The notes under the pieces are model-generated. The model worked only from the letters and a program-made list of their open reading frames with translations. It was not told the DNA's origin and did not search any database. Shown here one piece after another: positions 54,606 through 63,873 of a DNA stretch of 64,000 nt. Origin of the DNA: Polyangia bacterium (GTDB taxonomy: Bacteria; Myxococcota_A; Polyangia; Nannocystales; Nannocystaceae); contig JAUIKS010000028.1 in the NCBI GenBank assembly GCA_030430565.1, positions 96,543 through 160,542 on the forward strand, read 5' to 3'. Within the stretch, counting starts at the first letter, position 1. Every line of letters starts with the position of its first letter. Position numbers and translations under genes: made by a program.

Positions 54606-55016
54606 ATGAGAAAAAGAATCGTCTCTATTGTGTCGGTCTCGGGAACGATTGATGCTCCAGAGGTCGATGAGGAACTCTCGCAACACGAGGTCGACGAGTC
54701 GGATCTCGAGATGTTTATTGCGATTCTCTATAAAACAATCAAAGCGAGGGAGGCGATTCTCGTAGACGGCGTCTTCCATCGATACAAAGCGGCCGGCTCC
54801 ACTTCAGAAACACACGGTACGCGCGCTAACTCTCTCCCCCCTGAGTTTCGAAAAGCGCAACAAGATTTCGACGATACAATTCAACGTAGTCGGCGCAAGC
54901 CAATTGATATCAAAAAGTACGCGCGAGTCGCGGCTAATGTCATGCGCGACATGCGGTCGCTGTTTGAAGAGATGGCACCGAAAGAAGACTCGTCACCGTT
55001 CAAATGGCCTCAATAG
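54606..55016 (+). CDS. Hypothetical protein of the sigma-54 operon
   Basis: 136 residues, starting 4 bp after the AAA+ stop. Acidic N-terminal half (APEVDEELSQHEVDESDLEMF) with AILYKTIKAREAILVDGVFHRYK, then a charged helical end (KKYARVAANVMRDMRSLFEEM). No family recognised and no membrane segment. Same lower-GC codon use as the preceding gene. Confidence 0.6.
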   Translation: MRKRIVSIVSVSGTIDAPEVDEELSQHEVDESDLEMFIAILYKTIKAREAILVDGVFHRYKAAGSTSETHGTRANSLPPEFRKAQQDFDDTIQRSRRKPIDIKKYARVAANVMRDMRSLFEEMAPKEDSSPFKWPQ

Positions 55017-55034
55017 CGAGAAGGGCACTGACTG

Positions 55035-55772
55035 ATGAAACGTGATGAATGGATGCAAATAGCGACGGTGGCCACTCGGGTTCTTAGGGTGTTCGAGTTC
55101 GCTGTCGAGAGGGCCTCGTTCCATCTCCAGAACGAGGACACCGCGCCCTCCCCGGAGCAACCTCCAACGGAGGAGCCGTCAAGGGCACCTCGCAACGAGC
55201 CGTCAACCAATCGCGGAGAGGACGATGGGCAGTATCACCGTGATACGCGACGAAGTCGAAGACATCGCCGGACTCAAGAACCACCTAGATCTAGAGCATC
55301 GAAGAATCGCTCGCAGGAGGTTTCGCGTGCAACAAGCGAACGCGACATGTTTGAAGTGCTAATAAGGCGTCAAGACGCGCAAGAGAAGCAACTCGAACAA
55401 TTCAACAAGACCGTAGATTCGCTGTTGAGGGTCGTTGAAGATTCCTTCAATCGTCAAGCCACTTCGAGTGCGCCGGCAGTCGAGCCGAACGAGCCTGCTT
55501 CAGTTCGGTCTGAAGAAACAACTCCGCCAGTCGACCGCAACGCGATGAAAGACGATGAGGTTGCACCGTTGACGGTTGTCCAGCTATCCGCGCGACGATC
55601 GACCGCTCGAACTCCGGAGGACCGCGACATAGGCTTCGTCGAAGCCGAGGAGATCGCTCCGACGAGCGTTGCTCCGAACCGGATTCGACGGTTGAGTTGC
55701 TCAGATACCAACGATCACACGACATCGTGTATCGATGAGGGACAGGTCGTCATGTATGGACCAGGCGGGTGA
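55035..55772 (+). CDS. Hypothetical coiled-coil protein of the sigma-54 operon
   Basis: 245 residues. Short helical N-terminus (VATRVLRVFEFAVERASFHL), a long Pro/Glu/Arg/Ser-rich disordered stretch (about 35-100), a coiled coil (IRRQDAQEKQLEQFNKTVDSLLRVVEDSF, split here as about residues 110-138) and a disordered tail. No family recognised. Probably a structural or adaptor protein; last gene of the operon. Confidence 0.5.
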   Translation: MKRDEWMQIATVATRVLRVFEFAVERASFHLQNEDTAPSPEQPPTEEPSRAPRNEPSTNRGEDDGQYHRDTRRSRRHRRTQEPPRSRASKNRSQEVSRATSERDMFEVLIRRQDAQEKQLEQFNKTVDSLLRVVEDSFNRQATSSAPAVEPNEPASVRSEETTPPVDRNAMKDDEVAPLTVVQLSARRSTARTPEDRDIGFVEAEEIAPTSVAPNRIRRLSCSDTNDHTTSCIDEGQVVMYGPGG

Positions 55773-56297
55773 AAGTACCACTCCGCATGGACGGGTCCGT
55801 CTCAAGGCACCGTCGACCACGGAGTCGGCCCCGCCCTCAACGATCGAGCGCGTCGCCCAGGTGCTGATCAGCGCCAGCGCCGATGTCACGCGGCGAGCTC
55901 CGCAGAGTATGTCGGATCCGCAACGCGTCCCTCGACGAGGCCCTCTTGGCACTCGTCGCCGAGGGCCACGCCTCGTCGACCACGCATAAACTGGCCCTCC
56001 GCAAGCAGCGACCGATGGCTTGGTTACCGAGGTTTCTGCTGTGGCGCGGCCAGGGGAACAGCGGGACTTTGCGGTAGGGGCGTTCGATGATGTTGTCGGC
56101 GTATCCAGCTACAAAATCGGTCCTATCCAAGCGATCTGGTGCACGGTCGGCGTGTCTGAGCACGTAGGCGCACCAATGCCTAGCTAGAACCCTACGGAAG
56201 GGACGCTAGAGGGCTACACACCAACTCAGAGTTAGGCGGCCAAGCAAGGTCAAAATCTTCTCCACACCTGCGGCGCTTGCCACTAGAATCAAGCCCT
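55773..56297. other. Gap holding a frameshifted winged-helix remnant
   Basis: About 525 bp between the sigma-54 operon and hsdM. The only coding trace is the remnant at 55817-56000 listed separately. The rest shows nothing. The hsdM promoter should lie in its right part. Confidence 0.5.
55817..56000 (+). pseudogene. Frameshifted winged-helix domain remnant
   Basis: One frame reads STIERVAQVLISASADVTR and, after a shift near 55885, another reads RGELRRVCRIRNASLDEALL followed by ALVAEGHAS. Together they resemble the C-terminal winged-helix domain common in mobile-element replication or primase proteins (a short helix, ELRR helix, DEALxxLVxEGH). No start codon or full-length gene surrounds it. 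Probably debris of an earlier gene. Confidence 0.4.
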
Positions 56298-58277
56298 GTG
56301 GCGCGACCTACAAAACGGACAGCCCTCGAAGCACTCAAGCGTCCCCGCCTGCTCGAACTCGCCAAGGCGAACGAACTCGAAGTCTCGAGCCGGGCCAAGC
56401 ACGCGAAGCTCGTCGACGTCTTGGTGAGAGCCCGCTCGGTGAGCTTCGAGGAAATCCTGGCCCCGCTGAGCCGCGACGAGCTCAAGGCGATCTGTGACGC
56501 TCACGAGATGGACAGATCGGGGAAGGCGAAGGCCCCAATCGTGGAGCGCATCCTCGGCCGGGAACCGGAGCCCTCCCGTGCGAGCACGAAGGCGCCGGCA
56601 CAGGGGACCAAAGAAAAGACCCCGAAGAAGACGACTACGGCGAAGAAACGCAAGACCCCGGAGAAGACGGCTACGGCGAAGACGATGAACGACAAGACAG
56701 GCTCCCTCGGCTTCGAGGACAAGCTCTGGGCAGCGGCGGACCTCCTCCGCAACAACATGGACCCCGCCGAGTACAAGCACGTCGTACTAGGACTCATCTT
56801 CCTCAAGTACATCTCCGATGCCTTCGAGGAGCGGCGGGCGGCCATCGTCGCCAGCGTGTCTGACCCCGACAGTGACGAGTTCATCGCCGACTCCGCCGAG
56901 CGACAGCAGGAGCTCGACGAGCTGCTGGAAGACCGCGACGAGTATATCGCCGAGCATGTGTTCTGGGTGCCCGAGATCGCCCGGTGGACCCACCTGCGGG
57001 CCAACGCCACCCAGCCCACCATCGGCAAGATGCTCGACGACGCCATGGACGCCATCGAGGCCGACAACCAGTCGCTCAAGGGCACCCTGCCGAAGATCTA
57101 CGCGCTGCCCAACCTCGACAAGCACAAGTTGGGCGACCTCATCAACCTCATTTCGGGCATCGGCCTCGGTTCGCAGGAGCACCGCGAAAAAGACACGCTC
57201 GGCCGGGTCTACGAGTACTTCCTCTCCCGCTTCGCCTCCGCCGAGGGCAAGGGCGGCGGCGAGTTCTATACGCCCTCGTCCGTGGTACGCACGCTGGTCG
57301 AGATGATCGAACCCTTCCGGGGCCGGGTCTACGACCCCTGCTGTGGCTCAGGCGGCATGTTCGTCCAGTCCTTGAAGTTCATCGAGGCCCACAACGGGCG
57401 ACGGGATCAGGTCACCGTCTATGGGCAGGAGTCCAACCGCACCACATGGCGTATGGCTCGCATGAACATGGCCATCCGAGGTATCGAGGCCAAACTCGGT
57501 ACTCGCCACGCCGACACCTTCCACGCCGACCAGCACCCCGACCTGCGGGCCGACTTCGTGCTCGCCAACCCGCCCTTCAACGTCAGCGAGTGGGGTGGTG
57601 ACCGCGTAGCCGACGATGTGCGCTGGAAGTACGGCTCCCCGCCAAAGGGCAACGCCAACTACGCGTGGCTCCAACACATCGTCCACCACCTCGCGCCCAA
57701 CGGCACGGCGGGCGTGGTGCTCGCCAACGGCTCCATGTCGTCCATGACCTCAGGCGAGGGCGATATCCGCCAGCGGCTGGTCGAGGAAGACCTCGTGGAC
57801 TGCATGGTGGCCTTGCCGGGGCAGCTGTTCTACGCCACGGGCATCCCCGTCTGCCTCTGGTTCCTCACGAAGAACAAGGCCGGGGGCAAGCAACGGGACC
57901 GTCGCGGCGAGGTGCTGTTCATCGACGCCCGTAAGTTGGGCCGCATGGAGACGCGGGTTCACAAGGTCTTCGAGGACGCCGACATAGCGAAGATCGCCGA
58001 CACCTACCACGCATGGCGCAACCCGCCGGGCAACCGTGATGCCTACGAGGACGTGGCGGGCTTCTGTAAGTCAGCCACCACCGAGGAGGTGAAGGGCCAC
58101 GACTTCGTGCTCACGCCGGGTCGGTATGTGGGGGCCGAGGAGGTCGAGGACGACGGCGAGCCATTCGTTGAGAAAATGGGCCGCCTGACCACGCTGCTCG
58201 GCGCGCAGATGGCGGCGGGCAAGCGGCTGGAGGGACAGATCCGCGAGGCGCTTGGAACACTAGGATACTCGGTATGA
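56298..58277 (+). CDS. hsdM: Type I restriction-modification system DNA methyltransferase subunit M
   Basis: About 659 residues from GTG 56298. An extra N-terminal part (1-90) has two SAP/Rho-N-like helical units (RTALEALKRPRLLELAKANE and LSRDELKAICDAHEMDRSGK), then a Lys/Thr-rich linker. The N6-adenine methyltransferase core follows: FEDKLWAAADLLRNNMDPAE, YEYFLSRFASAEGKGGGEFY, SAM motif I DPCCGSGGMF and catalytic motif IV NPPF. HsdM methylates host DNA together with HsdS. First gene of a tightly overlapping operon. The DNA-binding-like N-terminal extension is not standard. Confidence 0.94.
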   Translation: MARPTKRTALEALKRPRLLELAKANELEVSSRAKHAKLVDVLVRARSVSFEEILAPLSRDELKAICDAHEMDRSGKAKAPIVERILGREPEPSRASTKAPAQGTKEKTPKKTTTAKKRKTPEKTATAKTMNDKTGSLGFEDKLWAAADLLRNNMDPAEYKHVVLGLIFLKYISDAFEERRAAIVASVSDPDSDEFIADSAERQQELDELLEDRDEYIAEHVFWVPEIARWTHLRANATQPTIGKMLDDAMDAIEADNQSLKGTLPKIYALPNLDKHKLGDLINLISGIGLGSQEHREKDTLGRVYEYFLSRFASAEGKGGGEFYTPSSVVRTLVEMIEPFRGRVYDPCCGSGGMFVQSLKFIEAHNGRRDQVTVYGQESNRTTWRMARMNMAIRGIEAKLGTRHADTFHADQHPDLRADFVLANPPFNVSEWGGDRVADDVRWKYGSPPKGNANYAWLQHIVHHLAPNGTAGVVLANGSMSSMTSGEGDIRQRLVEEDLVDCMVALPGQLFYATGIPVCLWFLTKNKAGGKQRDRRGEVLFIDARKLGRMETRVHKVFEDADIAKIADTYHAWRNPPGNRDAYEDVAGFCKSATTEEVKGHDFVLTPGRYVGAEEVEDDGEPFVEKMGRLTTLLGAQMAAGKRLEGQIREALGTLGYSV

Positions 58278-59623
58278 GCCGTCGCAACACCAAAACAGGT
58301 GGAAGAGAAGCCACAACTGGTGTGATTCCCGGTCGATACGGGCTGTCGGTAGGGAACCCCAACACTCGTCTGCCCGATGGCTGGCGATGGACTCGCCTGC
58401 TCGACGTAGCCCGGTTGGAAACCGGGCATACACCAAGTCGCCGAAAACCCGAGTACTGGGGCGGGGACATTCCGTGGATCGGTATCAAAGATGCCCGAGT
58501 CCACCATGGTCGAGACATTCACACCACGAATGAGTCCACGAACCAACTGGGCATAGACAACTCTGCCGCTCGAGTCCTCCCCATCAACACCGTGTGCCTC
58601 TCCCGCACGGCGTCGATTGGGTACATCACGCGGACAAAGCAGTTGATGTGTACCAGTCAGGACTTCGTGAACTGGGTCTGTGACGAGCAGGGCCTTTCGT
58701 CGCGGTATCTGATGTACGTGTTGCTATCGGAGGTGGATAGCCTGTACCGGTTTGCCCACGGCACCAGCCACCAGACCATCTACTTTCCCGAGGTAAAGGC
58801 CTTTCATGTGGCCCTCCCGCCCCTCCCCGAACAACGCCGCATCGCAGCGGTCCTCGGCGCGTTGGACGACAAGATCGAGCTGAACCGGAAGATGAACCAG
58901 ACGCTGGAGGAGATAGCGCAGGCCCTGTTCAAGTCGTGGTTCATCGACTTCGACGGCCACGACCTCGTGGACAGCGAACTCGGGCCGATTCCGAGGGGGT
59001 GGGGGGTCGGTACGCTCGCCGACGTCACATCAAAGATTGGCAGTGGAGCGACTCCACGAGGGGGCAGCAAAGCCTATATTGACGAAGGGGTCGCCTTCAT
59101 TCGTAGCCAGAATATCTATGACTTTAGATTTTCGTGGCCGGGCCTTGTCCGAATCACCGATGACGCAGCCACGAAACTTAGGGGAGTGACTGTAGAACGT
59201 GATGACGTTCTTTTCAACATCACCGGTGACTCCATTCTGAGGACATGTGTTGTGGACCCTGCTGTTCTGCCAGCACGGGTAAACCAGCATGTGGCCATAC
59301 TGCGGGCAGCCAGTGTCCCACCACGCTTCCTACATCTGTGGATGGTTCGGCCGAAAATGAAGTCGTACCTCCTCGGCTTCTCGGCGGGGGCTACTCGAAA
59401 GGCAGTTACGAAGGGTCATCTTCAATCCGTTCCAATCATCATGCCGCCGGACAGTCGTCTGCGTCAGTTCGAGGAAGCCACGAGGGGGCTGTTCGAGCGC
59501 AAGGAAACAAACCGAGCACAATCCCGCACCCTCGCCGACCTCCGAGACACCCTCCTCCCCAAACTCATCTCCGGTGAGATCCGTGTGCCCGAGGCCAAAG
59601 CCGCCGGTGCGGAGGCCATGTGA
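58274..59623 (+). CDS. hsdS: Type I restriction-modification system specificity subunit S
   Basis: 449 residues, overlapping hsdM by 4 bp. Two target-recognition domains: TRD1 (about 30-190, starting LPDGWRWTRLLDVARLETGH) and TRD2 (about 235-410, starting IPRGWGVGTLADVTSKIGSG). Each is followed by a conserved helical spacer (PPLPEQRRIAAVLGALDDKI and FEEATRGLFERKETNRAQS). They set the bipartite recognition sequence, which cannot be read off. Confidence 0.93.
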   Translation: MSRRNTKTGGREATTGVIPGRYGLSVGNPNTRLPDGWRWTRLLDVARLETGHTPSRRKPEYWGGDIPWIGIKDARVHHGRDIHTTNESTNQLGIDNSAARVLPINTVCLSRTASIGYITRTKQLMCTSQDFVNWVCDEQGLSSRYLMYVLLSEVDSLYRFAHGTSHQTIYFPEVKAFHVALPPLPEQRRIAAVLGALDDKIELNRKMNQTLEEIAQALFKSWFIDFDGHDLVDSELGPIPRGWGVGTLADVTSKIGSGATPRGGSKAYIDEGVAFIRSQNIYDFRFSWPGLVRITDDAATKLRGVTVERDDVLFNITGDSILRTCVVDPAVLPARVNQHVAILRAASVPPRFLHLWMVRPKMKSYLLGFSAGATRKAVTKGHLQSVPIIMPPDSRLRQFEEATRGLFERKETNRAQSRTLADLRDTLLPKLISGEIRVPEAKAAGAEAM

Positions 59624-60336
59624 TGGAGTTCGATCTGTTCGTTCCAGCGTATCGACGAGCTGTCGCACGTTGGCCAAGCTCGTCCATCCTACTAGGGCAG
59701 TACAAGGCAATTCGTGGCCTGTATGAGTCCAAAGATTGTCAAATCGATTATGTAAAAGCTTTCGTTGAATGCGTATGCCTGACGCTTCTTTCGGATCGTG
59801 GCGTGAAGCTTGAGGAAACGAATCCGGCGACGACCACAATCGTGCAGAAGGCTCTGGACTGTGTGGGTCTATCGAAGGTCAAGGAAGCTTCCGGAAATCA
59901 GCAGATTTTGTCCGGCTTCTTCAAAATTGCGGCGGGGGTAGCAAGAGTGCGAAACGACTGCGGTATCATCTCGCATGGCAAAGACGCATACACCATATCG
60001 ATGGCTTCAGGATTTAGTCACATTTGGTTGTTGGCCGCCGGCGCATTGCTAGAGTTATTGTTGTCTGCACATGAAGGCTATGCGCCCGATATTCGGCACA
60101 CGCGGCAGCCCTATCGCGTACTCGAACATCTACATGGAGAGCTTGACAAATACGCGCGAATCCGACCAATCGAAGATGAGGACGGATTCGTGCTTCGAGT
60201 TGAAGTGAACGAAGACTCGTTCGTCGAACTTCCCCTGTCTCCAAGCGAGATACTGTTTGCGCATGATCGTAGCGCCTATGTGGAGCTCTTGGCGACAGCC
60301 AGGGACTGCGCCCGACAAGAGGATGATGAAGCATGA
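59620..60336 (+). CDS. Abortive-infection (Abi C-terminal domain-like) protein in the R-M operon
   Basis: 238 residues, overlapping hsdS and hsdR by 4 bp each. The central part ILSGFFKIAAGVARVRNDCG followed by IISHGKDAYTISM matches the RN...HG pattern of the abortive-infection C-terminal family (HEPN-like R-x4-6-H), and the N-terminal YVKAFVECVCLTLLSDRG is the family's preceding helix. HEPN-type R...H motifs often mark RNases. Probably a second-line defence co-expressed with restriction. Confidence 0.7.
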   Translation: MMEFDLFVPAYRRAVARWPSSSILLGQYKAIRGLYESKDCQIDYVKAFVECVCLTLLSDRGVKLEETNPATTTIVQKALDCVGLSKVKEASGNQQILSGFFKIAAGVARVRNDCGIISHGKDAYTISMASGFSHIWLLAAGALLELLLSAHEGYAPDIRHTRQPYRVLEHLHGELDKYARIRPIEDEDGFVLRVEVNEDSFVELPLSPSEILFAHDRSAYVELLATARDCARQEDDEA

Positions 60337-63300
60337 GCGTAGCCGAGAGCGATGTGGAACTGGCGGCCATCGAGTACCTGCAAGATCTCGGTTGGCAACA
60401 CCTCGACGGCCCCACCATCGCCCCCGATGGCCCCGCGCCCGAGCGCACGGGGTTTGGTTCGGTCCTGCTCGAAAGGCGCCTGAGAGACGCCCTGCGAAAC
60501 ATCAACGGCCAAATCCCAGCCGGCATCCTCGACGACGTACTCAAGCAGGTCGTCCGGCTCGACTCCCCGATCATTGATGAGAACAACCTCGCCTTCCACG
60601 CCATGCTCATTAACGGCGTGGACGTGCAGGTGCGAGGTGCTGGCGGCACACGCGGGGATAAAGCGTGGCTTATCGACTTCAATGACCCGGCCAACAACGA
60701 CTTCCTCGTGGTCAACCAGTTGACAATCGTGCAGGGCAGCAACAACCGCCGCCCCGATCTAGTGCTCTACGTCAATGGCCTGCCCATCGGTGTCATCGAA
60801 CTTAAAAACCCCACCGATGACTACGCCACCATCAAGGGGGCTTGGAACCAGCTGCAGCTCTACAAGCGACATATACCCGTGTTGCTCCACACCAACGAGA
60901 TCCTCGTGGTATCGGACGGTACGGGAACGAAGGTCGGCAGCCTCACCGCTGGCTTTGACCGCTTTGGCCCGTGGCGCACCATCGACGGCAACGGAGACGC
61001 CCCCTCCGCCATGCCTCGGCTGGAGGTGTTGATCCGCAGCCTGTTCGAGAAGCAGCGGCTGCTCGACTACCTGCAGAATTTCGTCATCTGCGAGATGGAC
61101 GGCGACACCTACATCAAGAAGATCGCGGGCTACCATCAGTTCTTCGCGGTGAACAAAGCAGTGGAGCAGACCGTGCGGGCTTCGAGTGAGAGTGGCGACC
61201 AGCGCGTCGGCGTCATGTTCCACACCACCGGGTCGGGCAAGTCGGTGTCCATGAGCCTGTACGCGGGCAAGATCATAAAACACCCAGCGATGAAGAACCC
61301 CACGATCGTCGTGGTCACTGACCGCAACGACCTCGACGGGCAGCTGTACAGCACGTTCTGTGGAGCCAAGGCTCTGCTGCGCCAGGCGCCCAAGCAGGCC
61401 GACGACCGCGCTGGGCTCCGCGAGCTGCTCGCGGTGGCCTCCGGCGGTGTGGTTTTCACTACCATCCAGAAGTTCAGCCTAACCGAAGCCGAGCGGGCTG
61501 CAGGCACCACCTACCCGGTGCTTACCGAACGACGAAACGTTGTGGTCATCGTCGACGAGGCGCACCGCACCCAGTACGGCTTCGGCGTTCGCATCGACAG
61601 CAAGACCGGTCAGGTCACCTATGGTCTCGCCCGCAACATGCGCGACGGCTTGCCCAACGCCTCCTTCATCGGTTTCACTGGCACACCCATCGAGTTTGAC
61701 GACAAGTCCACTCCGGCGGTTTTCGGCGACTACATCGACACCTACACAATCCAGCAGGCCGTCCGCGACGGCTTCACGGTGCCCATCCACTACGAGGCCC
61801 GACTCGCTCGGATCACGCTCCCCGAAGACGAGAAGCCCCGGCTCGATGAGGAGTTCGAGGAGGTCACCGAGGACGCCGAGGAGGGCGCGAAGGAGAAGCT
61901 GAAAACGACGTGGGCGAAGCTCGAGGCGCTGGTAGGTACCGAGAAGCGGCTCGGCCTGGTCGCCGACGACCTACTGGCCCACTGGGACCGCCGTCTGGAG
62001 ATCCTCGACGGCAAGGCCATGATCGTCTGCATGTCCCGCCGCATTTGCGTGGAACTCTACAAACAGATCATCGCCCGCCGTCCCGACTGGCACTCCGACG
62101 ACGACGCCGAGGGCACCCTCAAGGTGGTGATGACCGGGGCGGGCAGTGACCCGGAGGACTTCCACCCCCACATCCGGGGCAAGAAGCGCCAGAAGGACAT
62201 CGAGAAGCGGTTTAAGAACGCCGAAGACGGCCTCAAGCTCGTCATCGTGCGGGACATGTGGCTCACGGGCTTCGACGTGCCCTCAGCCCACACCCTGTAT
62301 GTGGACAAGCCCATGCGGGGGCACGGGCTGCTGCAGGCCATCGCGCGGGTGAACCGCAAGTTCACCGACAAGCCTGCGGGCCTCATCGTCGACTACATCG
62401 GGTTGGCCGACCAATTGAAGCACGCCGTCGGCCGCTACGGCGACGGTGAAAGCGAGCGGCCGGGTATCCCCGTCGACTTGGCGCTGGCCGTGTTAGAGGA
62501 GAAGGCCGATGTGGTCCGCTCTATGTTCCACGGCTTCGACTACTCGGGTTACCTGTCCTCGAAGGCATCGGACCGTCTGGGGGCCTTGTCAGGCGGCGTG
62601 AACCACATCTGCGGGCTGGAGCCGGGCGAGCCAGACAAGGGCAAGAAGCGGTATTTAGAGGCCATGACGGCGCTGAACAAGGCCGCTGGCATCGCCCTAC
62701 ACCTCGAGGGTGCACGGCATCTGCGTGACGAGGTCGGCTACTTCCAGTCCGTCGCACGGAACATCAAGAAGTACACGGTGGGCGGTCCGAAGACCGACGC
62801 CGAGATGAACGCCGCCATCCGCCAGATCCTGAGCGGGGCTGTTGCGTCTGAGGGCGTGATAGACGTGTTCGGCGAGGCCGGGCTGGAGCGCCCCGACATA
62901 TCCATCCTCTCCGACGAATTTCTCCAGACCGTCCAGCAGTCCGAGCATAAGAACCTCCAGCTCGAGTTGCTGAAGAAGTTGATCAACGACGAGATCAAAG
63001 TCCAGAGCCGCCGGAATCTGATTCAAGCCCGCAAGTTCAGCGAGATGCTGAACAACACGCTACTCCGCTACCAGAACCGCACCATCGAGACGGCACAGGT
63101 AATCGTCGAGTTGATCGAGATGGCGAAGGTCATGCGCGACGCCCCGAAACGCGGAGAGACGCTCGGGCTGACCGAAGACGAGATGTGCTTCTACGACGCG
63201 CTGGTGGACCACGGCGACGTAAAGTCGCTGATGGGCGATGCAGTGCTCGCAACGATTGCCCACGAGTTGGTCGAGAGTATCCGACGTTCGGTGACGATCG

Positions 63301-63458
63301 ACTGGACGAAGAAGGAGTCTGTGCGGGCGAATATGCGGCGGAAGATCAAGAGGCTGCTGCGGAAGCATGGGTATCCGCCGGACAAGCGATCGGCGGCCGT
63401 GGTGACGGTACTTCAGCAGGCAGAGTTGGTGTGCCGGGACTGGACGCGGGCGGCGTGA
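60333..63458 (+). CDS. hsdR: Type I restriction-modification system endonuclease subunit R
   Basis: 1041 residues. N-terminal PD-(D/E)xK nuclease (about 125-160, RRPDLVLYVNGLPIGVIELKN), the SF2 translocase with Walker A HTTGSGKSVSM (about residue 300), DEAH box VVIVDEAHRTQYGFG, FIGFTGTPIEFDDKST and helicase motif VI-type QAIARVNRKF, then a helical C-terminal domain. It translocates and cuts unmethylated DNA as part of the R2M2S complex. It overlaps the Abi gene by 4 bp. Length and motifs are complete. Confidence 0.95.
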   Translation: MSVAESDVELAAIEYLQDLGWQHLDGPTIAPDGPAPERTGFGSVLLERRLRDALRNINGQIPAGILDDVLKQVVRLDSPIIDENNLAFHAMLINGVDVQVRGAGGTRGDKAWLIDFNDPANNDFLVVNQLTIVQGSNNRRPDLVLYVNGLPIGVIELKNPTDDYATIKGAWNQLQLYKRHIPVLLHTNEILVVSDGTGTKVGSLTAGFDRFGPWRTIDGNGDAPSAMPRLEVLIRSLFEKQRLLDYLQNFVICEMDGDTYIKKIAGYHQFFAVNKAVEQTVRASSESGDQRVGVMFHTTGSGKSVSMSLYAGKIIKHPAMKNPTIVVVTDRNDLDGQLYSTFCGAKALLRQAPKQADDRAGLRELLAVASGGVVFTTIQKFSLTEAERAAGTTYPVLTERRNVVVIVDEAHRTQYGFGVRIDSKTGQVTYGLARNMRDGLPNASFIGFTGTPIEFDDKSTPAVFGDYIDTYTIQQAVRDGFTVPIHYEARLARITLPEDEKPRLDEEFEEVTEDAEEGAKEKLKTTWAKLEALVGTEKRLGLVADDLLAHWDRRLEILDGKAMIVCMSRRICVELYKQIIARRPDWHSDDDAEGTLKVVMTGAGSDPEDFHPHIRGKKRQKDIEKRFKNAEDGLKLVIVRDMWLTGFDVPSAHTLYVDKPMRGHGLLQAIARVNRKFTDKPAGLIVDYIGLADQLKHAVGRYGDGESERPGIPVDLALAVLEEKADVVRSMFHGFDYSGYLSSKASDRLGALSGGVNHICGLEPGEPDKGKKRYLEAMTALNKAAGIALHLEGARHLRDEVGYFQSVARNIKKYTVGGPKTDAEMNAAIRQILSGAVASEGVIDVFGEAGLERPDISILSDEFLQTVQQSEHKNLQLELLKKLINDEIKVQSRRNLIQARKFSEMLNNTLLRYQNRTIETAQVIVELIEMAKVMRDAPKRGETLGLTEDEMCFYDALVDHGDVKSLMGDAVLATIAHELVESIRRSVTIDWTKKESVRANMRRKIKRLLRKHGYPPDKRSAAVVTVLQQAELVCRDWTRAA

Positions 63459-63609
63459 GTCGGCGTGGCGGTGACGCTCCAAAGCGCCATCGGAGTTCAC
63501 GGACTTCAAAGCGGTGAGACGCTCGCGGGCTGCTACTCGTCCTTGTCGTCCGTACGGGTCTCGTCGGAGGTGATCAAGCGTAGGTCAAGCCCTTCGCCGT
63601 TCTCTAGGA

Positions 63610-63816
63610 ATGGCTCACTACCATTCCGACCTCACCGAGCGCGGGAATCTGGACGTGGGCTTATCAAAGCGCGCCGACGATGCGCCAGCGACATGGGGCC
63701 TAGAGGATCAGATGTACCAAGTATGTGCCACGGGGCGAGCACAGATACGCGTCGAGAAGCGAGTCACCGCGTACTCGACAAAATTGAAGAATCCGGTCCT
63801 ACGGCTAAGGAAGTGA
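63610..63816 (+). CDS. Doubtful small open reading frame
   Basis: 68 residues (MAHYHSDLTERGNLDV...), mixed charge, no motif. Its last codons lie in the inverted repeat at the element end. Could be chance. Confidence 0.2.
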   Translation: MAHYHSDLTERGNLDVGLSKRADDAPATWGLEDQMYQVCATGRAQIRVEKRVTAYSTKLKNPVLRLRK

Positions 63817-63858
63817 CGGAAACAGCGTGCTGCTGGGTTTGGGCCGTAGGACCGGATT
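63790..63858. repeat. 16-bp perfect inverted repeat at the right end of the element
   Basis: AATCCGGTCCTACGGC (63790-63805) and its exact complement (63843-63858), 37 nt apart, followed by TT. It lies 16 bp inside the right att repeat. It could be a terminator shielding the cargo from host transcription, or paired integrase/excisionase sites. Confidence 0.7.
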
Positions 63859-63873
63859 TTGAGGGGGTGAGTT

